Numbered from the stretch's first letter, positions 31,734 to 40,649 are shown. The stretch is DNA of 64,000 bases from Gottschalkia acidurici 9a (GCF_000299355.1 NC_018664.1:989115-1053114); one strand, 5' to 3'. Notes: a model not told the origin generated them from the sequence alone. Translations and numbers: made by a program.

Positions 31734-33071
31734 ATGTCGTTTTTAAATCTAGACAACTCATTGATTACGGATAGAACGGGAAGTATATATAATTTTCAAC
31801 ATACCGATAAAGGAATAGAAGTAGTAATCTATGATAGAACTAATGGTAAAGCTGCAAAAGAAACTGTTGTAGATAATAAAATATTAGAATATGATGTATC
31901 AATAAATGAAGAAGACATTATATATTTAGTTTGTCAAAAAGAAAATCTAAGTATTTCAATATATTCATTTAATGGTTATGATTGGACAGAAAGTGAGTTG
32001 ATTGAAGAAACAAGGGGAAATATATATAATTTGAAAATACTGACGAATAACAATACACTACATATATTTTATCATGAACAGTCAATAGAAGATGAAAGAA
32101 TACTAAATATATATCATCACTACTATGAAGATAATAAATGGAATACAACTACTATCGAGGGAATATATAAAAATAAAATAGTAAATCCATTTGAACTATT
32201 AATAGATGGTGAAAAAATAATATTAGTATATTATGATTTAGGAGATTATACGGAGGAGATATTTTTAAAAGTATTCGACATAAATCGAGGTGCATGGGAA
32301 GAATCTATCCATATTACAAATGATAATAGTTCAAAATTATATTTAGATATTCTGGAACTAAGAGGTTATCTACATATAACATATAGTGAATATGAAAATG
32401 AAAATCTAACTATAAAACATAAAAAGATAAAAGTACATCCAGATAAAATTGAAGAGGTGTCTTATAATGTATTATCTAACTTAGCTAACTGTACTTATCC
32501 TACTTTGATATATGAAAATGAGACACTTTGGAATGTATGGACAGAATATGATAATGTGATGAGTAGCTACTCTTTAGATGAAGGAGAGACTTGGAGTAAT
32601 CCATATTTATGGAAAGAATCAAAAGAAGTAAACTTTGTTAGATATAAGTTTATTACTAATGAAGAAAAATTACGAAAAAACTATATCATGAATTATTCAT
32701 TTGGAAGAACTTATCCAAACTTAACTTTCTTAGGGTTTGGAGAATTAGAAAAAGCAGTAGAAGAACCTAAAAAAAAAGAAGATTTTACTAGCCAAGAAGA
32801 TCATATAGATGATTATATGGAAGATTATTATTTTAGAGAAGATTATCCACAAAAAAATTATGTAGAAGAGGATGTGAGTGAAATGAGTGTTTCTAGAGAA
32901 TTAGAAAGTAGAATTATAGAACTAGAAAAAGTATTAGAAAGTATTGAAAGAAGAATAAGGAAACTAGAAAATAATACGGATGTTGCAGAAACAAAATATT
33001 TAGAAGAAAAGATTCATGAAATAGAAAAGTATATAAATAGGAGAAGAAATCCTTTTGGAACAAGAATTTGA
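31734..33071 (+). CDS. Beta-propeller-like protein with C-terminal coiled coil, function unknown
   Basis: 445 residues, no signal peptide. Residues ~1-345 show repeating beta blocks with D-W/N-W motifs (YDWTESELIE, DNKWNTTTIEG, RGAWEESIHIT, DEGETWSNPYLW), the last resembling a sialidase Asp-box; the repeats suggest a beta-propeller. Residues ~345-390 are acidic and Tyr/Asp-rich, and ~390-440 form a heptad coiled coil (LESRIIELEKVLESIERRIRKLEN). The ATG follows AATGGAGGTG. It is divergent from the Cys-rich spore-coat-like gene, so a spore surface or mother-cell role is possible. No catalytic residues are evident. Confidence 0.65.
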   Translation: MSFLNLDNSLITDRTGSIYNFQHTDKGIEVVIYDRTNGKAAKETVVDNKILEYDVSINEEDIIYLVCQKENLSISIYSFNGYDWTESELIEETRGNIYNLKILTNNNTLHIFYHEQSIEDERILNIYHHYYEDNKWNTTTIEGIYKNKIVNPFELLIDGEKIILVYYDLGDYTEEIFLKVFDINRGAWEESIHITNDNSSKLYLDILELRGYLHITYSEYENENLTIKHKKIKVHPDKIEEVSYNVLSNLANCTYPTLIYENETLWNVWTEYDNVMSSYSLDEGETWSNPYLWKESKEVNFVRYKFITNEEKLRKNYIMNYSFGRTYPNLTFLGFGELEKAVEEPKKKEDFTSQEDHIDDYMEDYYFREDYPQKNYVEEDVSEMSVSRELESRIIELEKVLESIERRIRKLENNTDVAETKYLEEKIHEIEKYINRRRNPFGTRI

Positions 33072-33074
33072 CAA

Positions 33075-33106
33075 CAAAAAAAAGACTCAGCGGGAGTCTT
33101 TTTTTG
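33075..33106. terminator. Bidirectional terminator
   Basis: Stem aaaagactc/gagtctttt with loop agcggg, A-run on one side and T-run on the other. It ends the + strand gene 31734-33071 and the - strand RNA candidate. Confidence 0.85.
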
Positions 33107-33203
33107 TTTGCAGACTCACTCTCCAATGAGTCGCAAAATAAAACCGTTCAAAAGGGGTATTGGGAATAGAGATCTCATTTGAGGTTACCAGGGGGATAAC
33201 CAC
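33075..33203 (-). ncRNA. Candidate C-rich-loop small regulatory RNA
   Basis: A non-coding transcription unit on the - strand with its own promoter (33210-33238) and terminator (33075-33106), about 128 nt. Near its 5' end (33201 down to 33183) is a hairpin GGUUAUC-CCCCU-GGUAACC that displays a CCCCU loop. A second single-stranded region is also C-rich (AUUCCCAAUACCCCUUU), followed by a hairpin gactca/tgagtc and the terminator hairpin. C-rich loops that pair with G-rich ribosome binding sites are a known theme of Firmicute small RNAs such as Staphylococcus RsaA/RsaE. No open reading frame is apparent. I do not recognise it as a named family. Confidence 0.5.
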
Positions 33204-33209
33204 AAACAA

Positions 33210-33238
33210 ATTATAGCAAAAAGCGACACAGGATGCAA
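33210..33238 (-). promoter_or_regulatory. Promoter of the small RNA candidate
   Basis: On the - strand: TTGCAT (33238-33233), 17-base spacer, TATAAT (33215-33210). Confidence 0.65.
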
Positions 33239-33317
33239 GCCTTTTATAGAAGTTTTTTTAAAAAGTTCTAAATATATTTAAAATATTAAAATAAAATATA
33301 AAAAACTACAGTTTATT

Positions 33318-33346
33318 TTGTAACTTTTATTAAAGTTGGATATAAT
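33318..33346 (+). promoter_or_regulatory. Promoter of the cysteine desulfurase-thiI operon
   Basis: TTGTAA (33318-33323), 17-base spacer, TATAAT (33341-33346), about 70 bases before the start codon. Confidence 0.7.
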
Positions 33347-33413
33347 CATTATAGTATAATAGTTGTATTAAGTCTAAGTTTCAATTTAGAAATTTAGAAA
33401 TAGGAGTGATTTT

Positions 33414-34571
33414 TTGAAAGTATATTTAGACAATAGTGCTACTACAAAACCAAGAGATGAAGTAATAAATGAGATGATACTTATGCTAAAGGATGAATAT
33501 GGAAACCCATCTTCACTTCACAGAATGGGACTTGAAGTAGAGAAGAAAATAGAAGCATCAAGAAAAATAATAGCTGACTTTTTAAAAGTAAGGAAAGAGG
33601 AAATAACTTTTACCTCAGGAGGAACAGAATCTAATAATATAGCAATTCAAAGTATAGTAAATAAATTTTCTAGAAATGGAAAACATATAATTACTACTAA
33701 AATAGAGCATCCATCCGTACTAAATGTGTTTAAACATTATCAGGAAAAAGGATATGATGTGACATACTTAGATGTCGACGAAAACGGTGTATTGAACTTA
33801 GAACAATTAGAAGAAAGTATAACGAATAAAACTATACTATTATCTGTTATGTCTGTAAATAATGAAATAGGAACTATACAACCAATTGAGAAAATAAGAA
33901 ATATAATAAATTCTAAGAATAAAAATGTAAAATTACACGTAGACGGTGTACAAGCTTTTGGTAAAATAGATATAGACATAAATAAACTAGGAATAGATGC
34001 TTTTACATTTAGTGGACATAAAGTACATGGACCTAAAGGAATTGGTGGAATTTTTATAAAAAAAGGATTAAACTTAGAAAGTATAGCTTTTGGAGGAGAA
34101 CAAGAAAAAGGTCTTAGATCAGGGACAGAAAATGTACCAGGTATAATAGGATTAGGAAAAGCAGTAGAAATATTAGAAAAAAACTTTAAACAAGAGAAAG
34201 AAAAAATATTAGAGCTTAAAAACTATTTTTATGAGAAGGTTAAGGGTAATATAGAAAATATAAAAATAAATAGTTTTTTAGACGACTTAGGAACACCACA
34301 TATTATTAATATCTCATTTATTGGAGTAAGAGGTGAAGTTTTAATTCACTACTTAGAAGATAGTGGTATCTACGTATCAACGTCCTCAGCATGCTCTTCT
34401 AAAGGAAAAGGAAAGAGCCATGTATTAGTAGCTATAGGATTAAGTAATAAAGAAATAGATGGTGCAGTAAGATTTAGTTTCTCATATAACAATACTTTTG
34501 AAGAACTAGATTATGTGGTAGAAAAATTAAAATATGCGGTAGAAGATATAAGAAAAATTACTATGAGGTGA
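33414..34571 (+). CDS. Cysteine desulfurase (NifS/IscS family)
   Basis: 385-residue PLP enzyme that removes sulfur from cysteine as a protein persulfide. Visible residues are the PLP-contacting His in IEHPS (His99), the Schiff-base Lys203 in SGHKVHGPKG, and the catalytic Cys327 in STSSACSSKGKGKSHVL on the mobile loop. It starts with TTG at 33414 after TAGGAGTG. The gene directly precedes thiI (4-base gap), so the obvious role is to feed sulfur to ThiI for 4-thiouridine in tRNA and possibly the thiazole of thiamine, like the NifZ-ThiI pair of Bacillus. A role in Fe-S assembly is not excluded. Confidence 0.93.
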   Translation: MKVYLDNSATTKPRDEVINEMILMLKDEYGNPSSLHRMGLEVEKKIEASRKIIADFLKVRKEEITFTSGGTESNNIAIQSIVNKFSRNGKHIITTKIEHPSVLNVFKHYQEKGYDVTYLDVDENGVLNLEQLEESITNKTILLSVMSVNNEIGTIQPIEKIRNIINSKNKNVKLHVDGVQAFGKIDIDINKLGIDAFTFSGHKVHGPKGIGGIFIKKGLNLESIAFGGEQEKGLRSGTENVPGIIGLGKAVEILEKNFKQEKEKILELKNYFYEKVKGNIENIKINSFLDDLGTPHIINISFIGVRGEVLIHYLEDSGIYVSTSSACSSKGKGKSHVLVAIGLSNKEIDGAVRFSFSYNNTFEELDYVVEKLKYAVEDIRKITMR

Positions 34572-34575
34572 TAAA

Positions 34576-35751
34576 ATGGAAAGAGTTATAAGTGTTAGTT
34601 TTGGAGAAATTGCGTTAAAAGGATTAAACAAGTCATATTTTGAAGATAAATTAATAAAAAACATAAGAAGTGTAATAAAAGACTTAGGCGAGTCTAAAAT
34701 ATATAAAGAGCAAGGTAAAGTATATATAGAAATAGCTGAAAGCTCTATGGAAAATGCAATGAATAGAATAAAAAAGGTATTTGGTATAGTTTATGTAAGT
34801 CCATGTCTTAGAATAGAAAAGAATGAGGATATGGAAGAGGTTAAAAAATATGCTATATTAGCATTAAAAGAAGCCTTAGAAGAAAGTAAAAATAGAACTT
34901 ATAAAGTTGAAACTAAAAGAGCGGACAAAAACTTCCCTATGAAATCACCAGAGATATCTAGAGAAATAGGTGGATACCTTTTAGAAAATGTTGAGGATGT
35001 AACTGTAGATGTTCATAAACCAGATATAGTTTTAAATATAGATATAAGAAAGAAATGCTATATATATACCAGAAAAATAAAAGCATACGGTGGATTACCA
35101 ATAGGAACTAATGGCAGAGGTTTATTACTTCTATCTGGGGGTATAGATAGTCCTGTAGCTGGCTTTATGATGGCAAAAAGAGGACTAGGAATAGATGCAG
35201 TACATTTCCATAGTTATCCGTTTACAAGCGAGAGATCAGAGGAAAAGGTTAAAGACTTAGCAGGTATATTATCAAGATATTGTGGAAATATAACTGTTTA
35301 TAGTGTTAATTTATTAAATATTCAAAAGGAAATTAATAAAAATTGTCCAGAAAAAGAAATGACTTTAATTTCGAGAAGATTTATGATGAGAATAGCAGAG
35401 TCTATAGCTAAGAAAAATGGACTAGATGCGCTAATAACTGGAGAGAGTCTCGGTCAGGTAGCCAGTCAAACTATAAAAGGCTTAACTGTTACAAATTCAT
35501 CAGTAGAAATTCCAGTATTTAGACCATTAATAGGAATGGATAAAGTAGATATAACTGAAATAGCACAAGATATAGAAACATTTGAAACTTCTATACAACC
35601 TTTTGAAGACTGCTGTACAGTATTCTTACCAAAGCATCCGGTAACAAGACCAGAAGTAGAAGATATAGAAAAATCAGAAGAAGCTTTAAACACAGAAGAA
35701 TTGATAAATGATGCAATAGAAAATATGGAGATTTACAATATAAAACAATAG
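34576..35751 (+). CDS. thiI: tRNA uracil 4-sulfurtransferase ThiI (without rhodanese domain)
   Basis: 391 residues: an N-terminal ferredoxin-like region, a THUMP domain to about residue 165, then a PP-loop ATPase with SGGIDSP at 187-193. The enzyme adenylates U8 of tRNA and replaces the oxygen with sulfur. The C-terminal rhodanese domain of the E. coli enzyme is absent, as in Bacillus; Cys346-Cys347 in FEDCCTVF are candidate sulfur carriers. ATG at 34576 follows the desulfurase stop by 4 bases with AGGTG. It is coupled to the desulfurase at 33414. No clear terminator follows. Confidence 0.95.
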   Translation: MERVISVSFGEIALKGLNKSYFEDKLIKNIRSVIKDLGESKIYKEQGKVYIEIAESSMENAMNRIKKVFGIVYVSPCLRIEKNEDMEEVKKYAILALKEALEESKNRTYKVETKRADKNFPMKSPEISREIGGYLLENVEDVTVDVHKPDIVLNIDIRKKCYIYTRKIKAYGGLPIGTNGRGLLLLSGGIDSPVAGFMMAKRGLGIDAVHFHSYPFTSERSEEKVKDLAGILSRYCGNITVYSVNLLNIQKEINKNCPEKEMTLISRRFMMRIAESIAKKNGLDALITGESLGQVASQTIKGLTVTNSSVEIPVFRPLIGMDKVDITEIAQDIETFETSIQPFEDCCTVFLPKHPVTRPEVEDIEKSEEALNTEELINDAIENMEIYNIKQ

Positions 35752-35830
35752 CACTATGAAGTAACAATACCCTAAATTAAGGACTAAAATAGATAAGGAT
35801 TAACTATTATTTAGAAGGGGGAAGAGATAA

Positions 35831-36394
35831 ATGAAAAAAATTTCAATACCATTGATAATTATATTGGCAATTGTTCTGTTATGTGGTGGAGTATTAGCAT
35901 CAAGCTATAATAACTTAGTACAATTAGATGAAACTACTAGCGCTCAATGGGCACAAGTAGAAAACCAACTAAAAAGAAGAGCGGATTTAATTCCGAATTT
36001 AGTAAACACAGTTAAAGGATTTGCACAACAAGAGAAAGATGTATTAATAGGAGTTACTGAAGCAAGAAGCGGATTAGAAAAAGCTAAAACACCAGGTGAA
36101 ATGGCTCAAGCTAATGATCAACTTAATACAGCATTATCTAGATTAAATGTAGTAGTTGAAAGATATCCAGAGCTAAAATCTGACCAAAACTTTATTAGAC
36201 TTCAAGATGAGTTAGCTGGAACAGAGAATAGAATTACGGTTGCAAGACAAGATTATAATAGTTCTGTAAAAGAATTTAATACGAAAATTAAAAGCTTTCC
36301 AACGCGTATAATTGCAGGTATGTTTGGATTTGAAGAAGCAGAATACTTTGAAGTACAGGAAAAAGATAAAGAGACACCAAAAGTAGAATTTTAA
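35831..36394 (+). CDS. lemA: LemA family membrane-anchored protein
   Basis: 187 residues: one N-terminal hydrophobic anchor (about 5-25), then a long helical coiled domain with the LemA signature YNNLVQLDE, AQVENQLKRRADLIPNLVNTVKGFA and a C-terminal half ending IIAGMFGFEEAEYFEV. Topology is usually N-out or N-anchored with the helical domain at the membrane; the function is not firmly established. The ATG follows AGAAGGGGG, one of several G5-type ribosome binding sites in this window. The TPM-domain gene begins 14 bases downstream, the usual partner for lemA. Confidence 0.92.
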   Translation: MKKISIPLIIILAIVLLCGGVLASSYNNLVQLDETTSAQWAQVENQLKRRADLIPNLVNTVKGFAQQEKDVLIGVTEARSGLEKAKTPGEMAQANDQLNTALSRLNVVVERYPELKSDQNFIRLQDELAGTENRITVARQDYNSSVKEFNTKIKSFPTRIIAGMFGFEEAEYFEVQEKDKETPKVEF

Positions 36395-36408
36395 GGGTGT
36401 GTAATTAA

Positions 36409-37188
36409 ATGAAAATAAAAAATTCAAGATTATTAAATATATTTTTAATAACCTTAGTACTCTTAAGTGTTGTGACTTTAGCATATGGAGAAGATTTAAA
36501 GCTACCAAAGCGAAGCTATGACTTTTATGTATATGATGAAGTAGGAGTCATAAGTAAAGATACAGAAAAGCACATAGTAAGTGTAAATAAAGAGTTATAT
36601 GATAAAACCGGGGCACAGGTCGTGGTCGCTGTGGTCAACTCTCTGCAAGATAGATCTAAAGAAGAATATGCGACAGAACTTTTTAGAAAATGGAAAATAG
36701 GTAGTAAGGAAAAAAATAATGGTATTCTTCTTTTAATAGCTCCTAATGAGAGAGAGTTAAAAATAGAAGTTGGATATGGACTTGAAGGAGCTATAACTGA
36801 CGGTAGAGCGGGTGAAATAAGAGATAAATATATTACTCCGTACTTTAAGTCAGAGGATTATGATGAAGGAATACTAAATGGTTTCAATGCAATACTAGGA
36901 TATATTACTAATGAGTATGAAATATCTATAGAAGGTGTAGAGCCACAAGAAATGCCAAATCAAAGTAGAACCATGCCAAATATATTTATAATAATTCCAA
37001 TATTTATATTTCTTATAATTGATTTTACTCTATTTAGAGGAACGCTTACAATTATGATTTTAAGAGTAATATTTAGTGGGAATGGTAGAGGTGGAGGCTT
37101 TGGAGGCGGTGGTTTCGGAGGTGGCTCTGGTGGTAGCCGCGGAGGCGGAGGATCTTCAGGTGGAGGTGGAGCCGGCGGAAGCTGGTAA
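36409..37188 (+). CDS. TPM-domain membrane protein with Gly-rich tail (YgcG family)
   Basis: 259 residues: a signal peptide (1-27), a TPM domain (about 38-165) with the features VYDEVGVIS, LYDKTGAQVVVAVV and KNNGILLLIAPNERELKIEVGYGLEGAITDG, a transmembrane segment (about 190-215), and a final stretch made of Gly, Ser and Arg. The Gly-rich tail ending GGSW is characteristic of this family. It was once called a phosphatase domain, but the function is unclear; the pairing with LemA suggests a membrane complex. A strong terminator follows. Confidence 0.9.
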   Translation: MKIKNSRLLNIFLITLVLLSVVTLAYGEDLKLPKRSYDFYVYDEVGVISKDTEKHIVSVNKELYDKTGAQVVVAVVNSLQDRSKEEYATELFRKWKIGSKEKNNGILLLIAPNERELKIEVGYGLEGAITDGRAGEIRDKYITPYFKSEDYDEGILNGFNAILGYITNEYEISIEGVEPQEMPNQSRTMPNIFIIIPIFIFLIIDFTLFRGTLTIMILRVIFSGNGRGGGFGGGGFGGGSGGSRGGGGSSGGGGAGGSW

Positions 37189-37192
37189 ACTT

Positions 37193-37230
37193 ATAAAAGT
37201 CGTTATCTAAAAGTTGATAACGACTTTTAT
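37193..37230 (+). terminator. Terminator of lemA-TPM operon
   Basis: Perfect 15-bp stem ataaaagtcgttatc/gataacgacttttat with an 8-base loop. Confidence 0.85.
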
Positions 37231-37287
37231 GTCCTGTATAGGAATAGAAAAAATGGAAATGAATACATTGTAGAGGGAGGGGTATGA

Positions 37288-38235
37288 ATGAAAAAAAGAG
37301 TATTCTTACTACTAACATCACTAATTTTATTGTTAGCTGGATGTACTAGTGAAAAGTCTTCTAATGATATAGAGAATGAAAATATTAAAAATGATAAAAT
37401 TAAGGTAACGGCAAGCACATATCCAATGTATTATGTAGCTAATGAAATAGGAAAAGATAAAATAGACTTAAATCTATTAGTTCCTGCAGGGGTAGACCCT
37501 CATGAATATGAAGTTTCTCTTAAAGAAATAAAAGACTTAGAACAAATAGACTTATTTATATATAATGGATCAGGAATGGAAAGCTGGGGAGAAAAAATAT
37601 CAAATAATCTAAAAAATAAAGATAAAGATATAATAAATGGAAGTGACTATGTAGAGCTTTTAAATATAGAGGAAAGTGAAGAGCATGAAGAACATGAACA
37701 TGATCATGGAGAAAAAGATCCTCATATATGGCTAAATCCATTGAATCTAGATAAAATAGGGAAAAAAGTAAAGGAAGAATTAATAAAACTAGATAAAGAA
37801 AATCAAGAAGTTTACGAAAAAAACTACTTAGAATTATCAGAAAAATTGAAAAGCTTAGATAATAAATATACGGAGACATTAAAGAACAAAAAGGATAATA
37901 CTATACTAGTTTCACACGAAGCCTTTGGATACTTAGCTAATAGATATGGATTAGAACAAATAGCTGTTACAGGAATAACACCTAACTCAGAACCAAGCCC
38001 TAAAACTTTAGCAAAGTTAATAAATGTATCTAAAGAAAAAAATATAAAATATATATTCTTTGAAGTTCTTACAAGCCCTAAATCAGTTGAAATGTTAGCA
38101 AAAGAAGCTAAGTTAGAAGTGCTTGTACTAAATCCAATAGGTGGAGTTACTAAGGAACAATTTGATAAAGGTATAGACTATGTAGATTTGATGGAGGAAA
38201 ACTTAGCAAATCTAAAGAAAGCATTGGTGGATTAG
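37288..38235 (+). CDS. znuA: Zinc/manganese ABC transporter substrate-binding lipoprotein
   Basis: 315 residues. Lipobox LLAGC with lipidated Cys19. Cluster A-I family metal ligands include His71 in GVDPHEYE, His145 in DPHIWLNP, and a later His in VSHEAFGYL. A histidine-rich loop EHEEHEHDHGEKDPH (131-145) is typical of zinc rather than manganese binders. GGAGGGG precedes ATG 37288. The ATPase gene starts 1 base after the stop and the permease follows, forming a complete ABC importer. No Zur-type inverted repeat is obvious upstream. Specificity for zinc is an inference from the His-rich loop. Confidence 0.9.
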   Translation: MKKRVFLLLTSLILLLAGCTSEKSSNDIENENIKNDKIKVTASTYPMYYVANEIGKDKIDLNLLVPAGVDPHEYEVSLKEIKDLEQIDLFIYNGSGMESWGEKISNNLKNKDKDIINGSDYVELLNIEESEEHEEHEHDHGEKDPHIWLNPLNLDKIGKKVKEELIKLDKENQEVYEKNYLELSEKLKSLDNKYTETLKNKKDNTILVSHEAFGYLANRYGLEQIAVTGITPNSEPSPKTLAKLINVSKEKNIKYIFFEVLTSPKSVEMLAKEAKLEVLVLNPIGGVTKEQFDKGIDYVDLMEENLANLKKALVD

Positions 38236-38236
38236 A

Positions 38237-38917
38237 ATGTCTGAGGTTGTAGTAAAAGTTAAGAATCTAAAATTTGGTTATGGTAAAAACGATATACTAA
38301 AAGATATAAGTTTAGAGATAAACGAAGGTGAATATGTAGGAATAATAGGCGGTAATGGATCGGGAAAAAGCACTCTTTTAAAATTACTAATAGGTGTAAT
38401 GCAACCTAATAGCGGAACAATAAGCATATCTAAAAAAAATATAGGATACCTATCTCAACAAGTTAGAAACTTCAATACAGAGTTTCCAGCAACAGTAGAA
38501 GAAGTTATAGCTGCTAATTTATACTCTAAAATGGGATTTTTAAAAATATTAAATAAGAATCATAAAAAGAAGATAGATGAGGTTCTGAAAATTGTAAATA
38601 TGCAGGGCTATAAAGATAAGTTAATAGGAAAGCTATCTGGGGGACAACAACAAAGAGTATTTATAGCAAAACTTTTAGTAAATGAACCTGATATTATATT
38701 TATGGATGAACCTATTGTAGGGTTAGATGATGAATCTATAAAAAGTTTTTATTCACTTATGAATAAGTTGAATAAAGAGTTAAGACTAACTATAGTTATG
38801 ATTACACATGATGTAAGAGGAGTAGAGAAAAGTCTCGATAAAATATTCTGTATAGAGGATGGAAAGATACAGAACAAAAAATTAAAAATACGAGCACAAG
38901 TGCAAGTACAAATATAA
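38237..38917 (+). CDS. znuC: Metal ABC transporter ATP-binding protein
   Basis: 226 residues. Walker A GGNGSGKS (38-45), ABC signature LSGGQ (133-137), Walker B IIFMDE (153-158) and the switch His in THDVRG. The C-terminus ends in a short repetitive tail (KIRAQVQVQI) that may be a diverged end. Start ATG overlaps closely with the end of the binding-protein gene, so translation is coupled. It powers import through the permease encoded next. Confidence 0.92.
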   Translation: MSEVVVKVKNLKFGYGKNDILKDISLEINEGEYVGIIGGNGSGKSTLLKLLIGVMQPNSGTISISKKNIGYLSQQVRNFNTEFPATVEEVIAANLYSKMGFLKILNKNHKKKIDEVLKIVNMQGYKDKLIGKLSGGQQQRVFIAKLLVNEPDIIFMDEPIVGLDDESIKSFYSLMNKLNKELRLTIVMITHDVRGVEKSLDKIFCIEDGKIQNKKLKIRAQVQVQI

Positions 38918-38991
38918 ATACAAGCCAAAGTATTAACTTCGAAAGAACATAGATCAAGAATAGCGTATAAGGTAGATTAAAGGGGGTTATT

Positions 38992-39804
38992 ATGGATATT
39001 TTACAATATGACTTTATGCAGAGAGCATTAATAATAGGAATAATAGTATCTTTGAATTGTTCTACTATAGGGCTATTTTTAGTCTTAAGAAGATTCTCTA
39101 TGGTAGGAGATACAATATCACATGTGGCACTAGCAGGAGTTGCACTAGGAATGGTCATGGGAGTATACCCTATATATACAGCTATAATAGTTTCTATATT
39201 AGCATCGCTTGGAATAGAAAAGCTAAGAAAAGCTTATGCTAAATATTCTGAACTTGCTTTATCTATAGTTCTTGCAGGTGGGATCGGTATAGCCAGTTTA
39301 CTAATAAGTTTAGACAAAGGAAATACTAATGGAATTATGGGGTATTTATTTGGCAGTATAGCACTAGTTACGGACAAAGACTTGTATACTATAACTCTAC
39401 TTGGAAGTATAATCTTAATTTCTATTATATTTCTATACAGGGGTCTCTTCTCTATAACATTTGATGAAGAAAGTGCAAGATTTTCTGGTATAAAAGTAAA
39501 GGCGATAAATATATACTTTTCAATTCTTGTTGCATTAACTATTACACTATCAATGAGAATAGTAGGAATACTTCTAGTATCATCTCTTATGACACTACCA
39601 GTCGCAGCAAGTTTACAAATATCTAAAAGCTTTAAAAGTGCTTTAATATATTCAAATCTTTTTGGACTCATATCTGTAATACTTGGACTTTTTATTTCAT
39701 TTTATCTAGATTTAGCCCCTGGAGGAAGCATAGTTATAGTATCACTAATTTTACTTATAACTACTATTGTCATGAAAAGAATAGTGAGCTTGGTTAGAAT
39801 ATAG
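38992..39804 (+). CDS. znuB: Metal ABC transporter permease
   Basis: 270 residues with about eight transmembrane segments. The family signature LFLVLRRFSMVGDTISHVALAGVALG appears at 29-54, with RIVGILLVSSLMTLPVAASLQIS near the C-terminus. ATG at 38992 follows AAAGGGGG. It completes the three-gene zinc/manganese importer and is followed by a hairpin terminator. Confidence 0.92.
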   Translation: MDILQYDFMQRALIIGIIVSLNCSTIGLFLVLRRFSMVGDTISHVALAGVALGMVMGVYPIYTAIIVSILASLGIEKLRKAYAKYSELALSIVLAGGIGIASLLISLDKGNTNGIMGYLFGSIALVTDKDLYTITLLGSIILISIIFLYRGLFSITFDEESARFSGIKVKAINIYFSILVALTITLSMRIVGILLVSSLMTLPVAASLQISKSFKSALIYSNLFGLISVILGLFISFYLDLAPGGSIVIVSLILLITTIVMKRIVSLVRI

Positions 39805-39880
39805 ATATTTACATATTCACAAAAGATATTGTTAAATTCTACTTTATAAATAAGTTGATTAAAAGATTTGGATTTACAGT

Positions 39881-39923
39881 AGAACACTTCTTCGTGGAAA
39901 ACATAAAAAGAGGTGTTCTTTTT
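39881..39923 (+). terminator. Terminator after metal ABC operon
   Basis: Stem agaacacttctt/aagaggtgttct (with G-U pairs) followed by TTTTT. Confidence 0.7.
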
Positions 39924-40130
39924 GATGTTTTAAAAAGGTCTTTAACTTGAGTTAAATTCTAATGGTACCTAATGAAACTAGAGATTCTTTGATATAGATA
40001 TGATAAAAGGAAATATATACTATGGTTTTTAGAATTTTAATAGGAATTTTATTTTTAAATACTATTATATAATAAAACTTTCAAATACACTCTCAATACT
40101 AAATAGTACTAGCATTAAAAAGTACAACTG

Positions 40131-40296
40131 ATGTTATTGAGAATAAGGTTATGAAAAAGGGTATACTAAAGATGATTGAAAGTGTTTATCTGATGAAAAG
40201 TTATTAACTCCTACAATGAATGCTAAAGGAATATTTCCATCAATAGTAAAAAGAATAATAAGAGTTGTAGAGGAAACTGATGGTATAGGTAAATAA
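40131..40296 (+). pseudogene. Fragment of an unidentified frameshifted gene
   Basis: One frame reads VIENKVMKKGILKMIESVYL and then runs off. The next frame continues SDEKLLTPTMNAKGIFPSI, then VKRIIRVVEETDGIGK, stop. The two join sensibly at a single-base shift near 40190, which suggests a decayed gene. I do not recognise the family. Confidence 0.35.
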
Positions 40297-40325
40297 TTAG
40301 TGACAATATTCTAAATATTCAAAAA

Positions 40326-40469
40326 ATGTTTAGGAATAAGACAAAAACCATAAATTCACTTATAAAACTATTATTAATGTTAATAGTGAGAGTTATGTTA
40401 GCCTTTGTAGCAGCTGGCATGATGGGTGGATACTATCAGTTAGGGACAGTAGAGGATGACAATATCTAG
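40326..40469 (+). CDS. Possible 47-residue membrane peptide
   Basis: ATG to TAG frame with a hydrophobic middle (LIKLLLMLIVRVMLAFVAAGMMGG). There is no ribosome binding site, and it lies in a region of apparent decay, so it may be a remnant rather than a gene. Confidence 0.2.
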   Translation: MFRNKTKTINSLIKLLLMLIVRVMLAFVAAGMMGGYYQLGTVEDDNI

Positions 40470-40553
40470 TCAACCTCTTTTTTATACTTATTGCTTCCTT
40501 ATTATATGTAAGAAATTTTAATGTTTTATTTTAAAGAAAATTGTAGAAACGGG

Positions 40554-40583
40554 TTGACTTTTTTATAAGTATTTTAATATAAT
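40554..40583 (+). promoter_or_regulatory. Promoter of the regulator-potABCD operon
   Basis: TTGACT (40554-40559), 18-base spacer, TATAAT (40578-40583). A short imperfect inverted repeat (aaac...gttt) around 40604-40616 could be an operator for the regulator encoded next; the latter is speculative. Confidence 0.6.
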
Positions 40584-40649
40584 AATCATGAGTTTAGTAA
40601 TGATAAACCGGAAGTTTAATATAATGACAACAAATGGGGAGGATTTTTT

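Larger units (their letters stand above)
39924..40553 (+). other. Gene-poor stretch with probable remnants
   Basis: About 630 bases without an intact supported gene. It contains a frameshifted fragment (40131-40296) and a 47-codon hydrophobic frame (40326-40469), listed separately. Confidence 0.5.

Noticed and set aside
33111-33240. + strand riboswitch or structured leader for the cysteine desulfurase operon
   Set aside because: The structured region is upstream of the operon's promoter (33318-33346) and reads better as a - strand small RNA with its own promoter and terminator.
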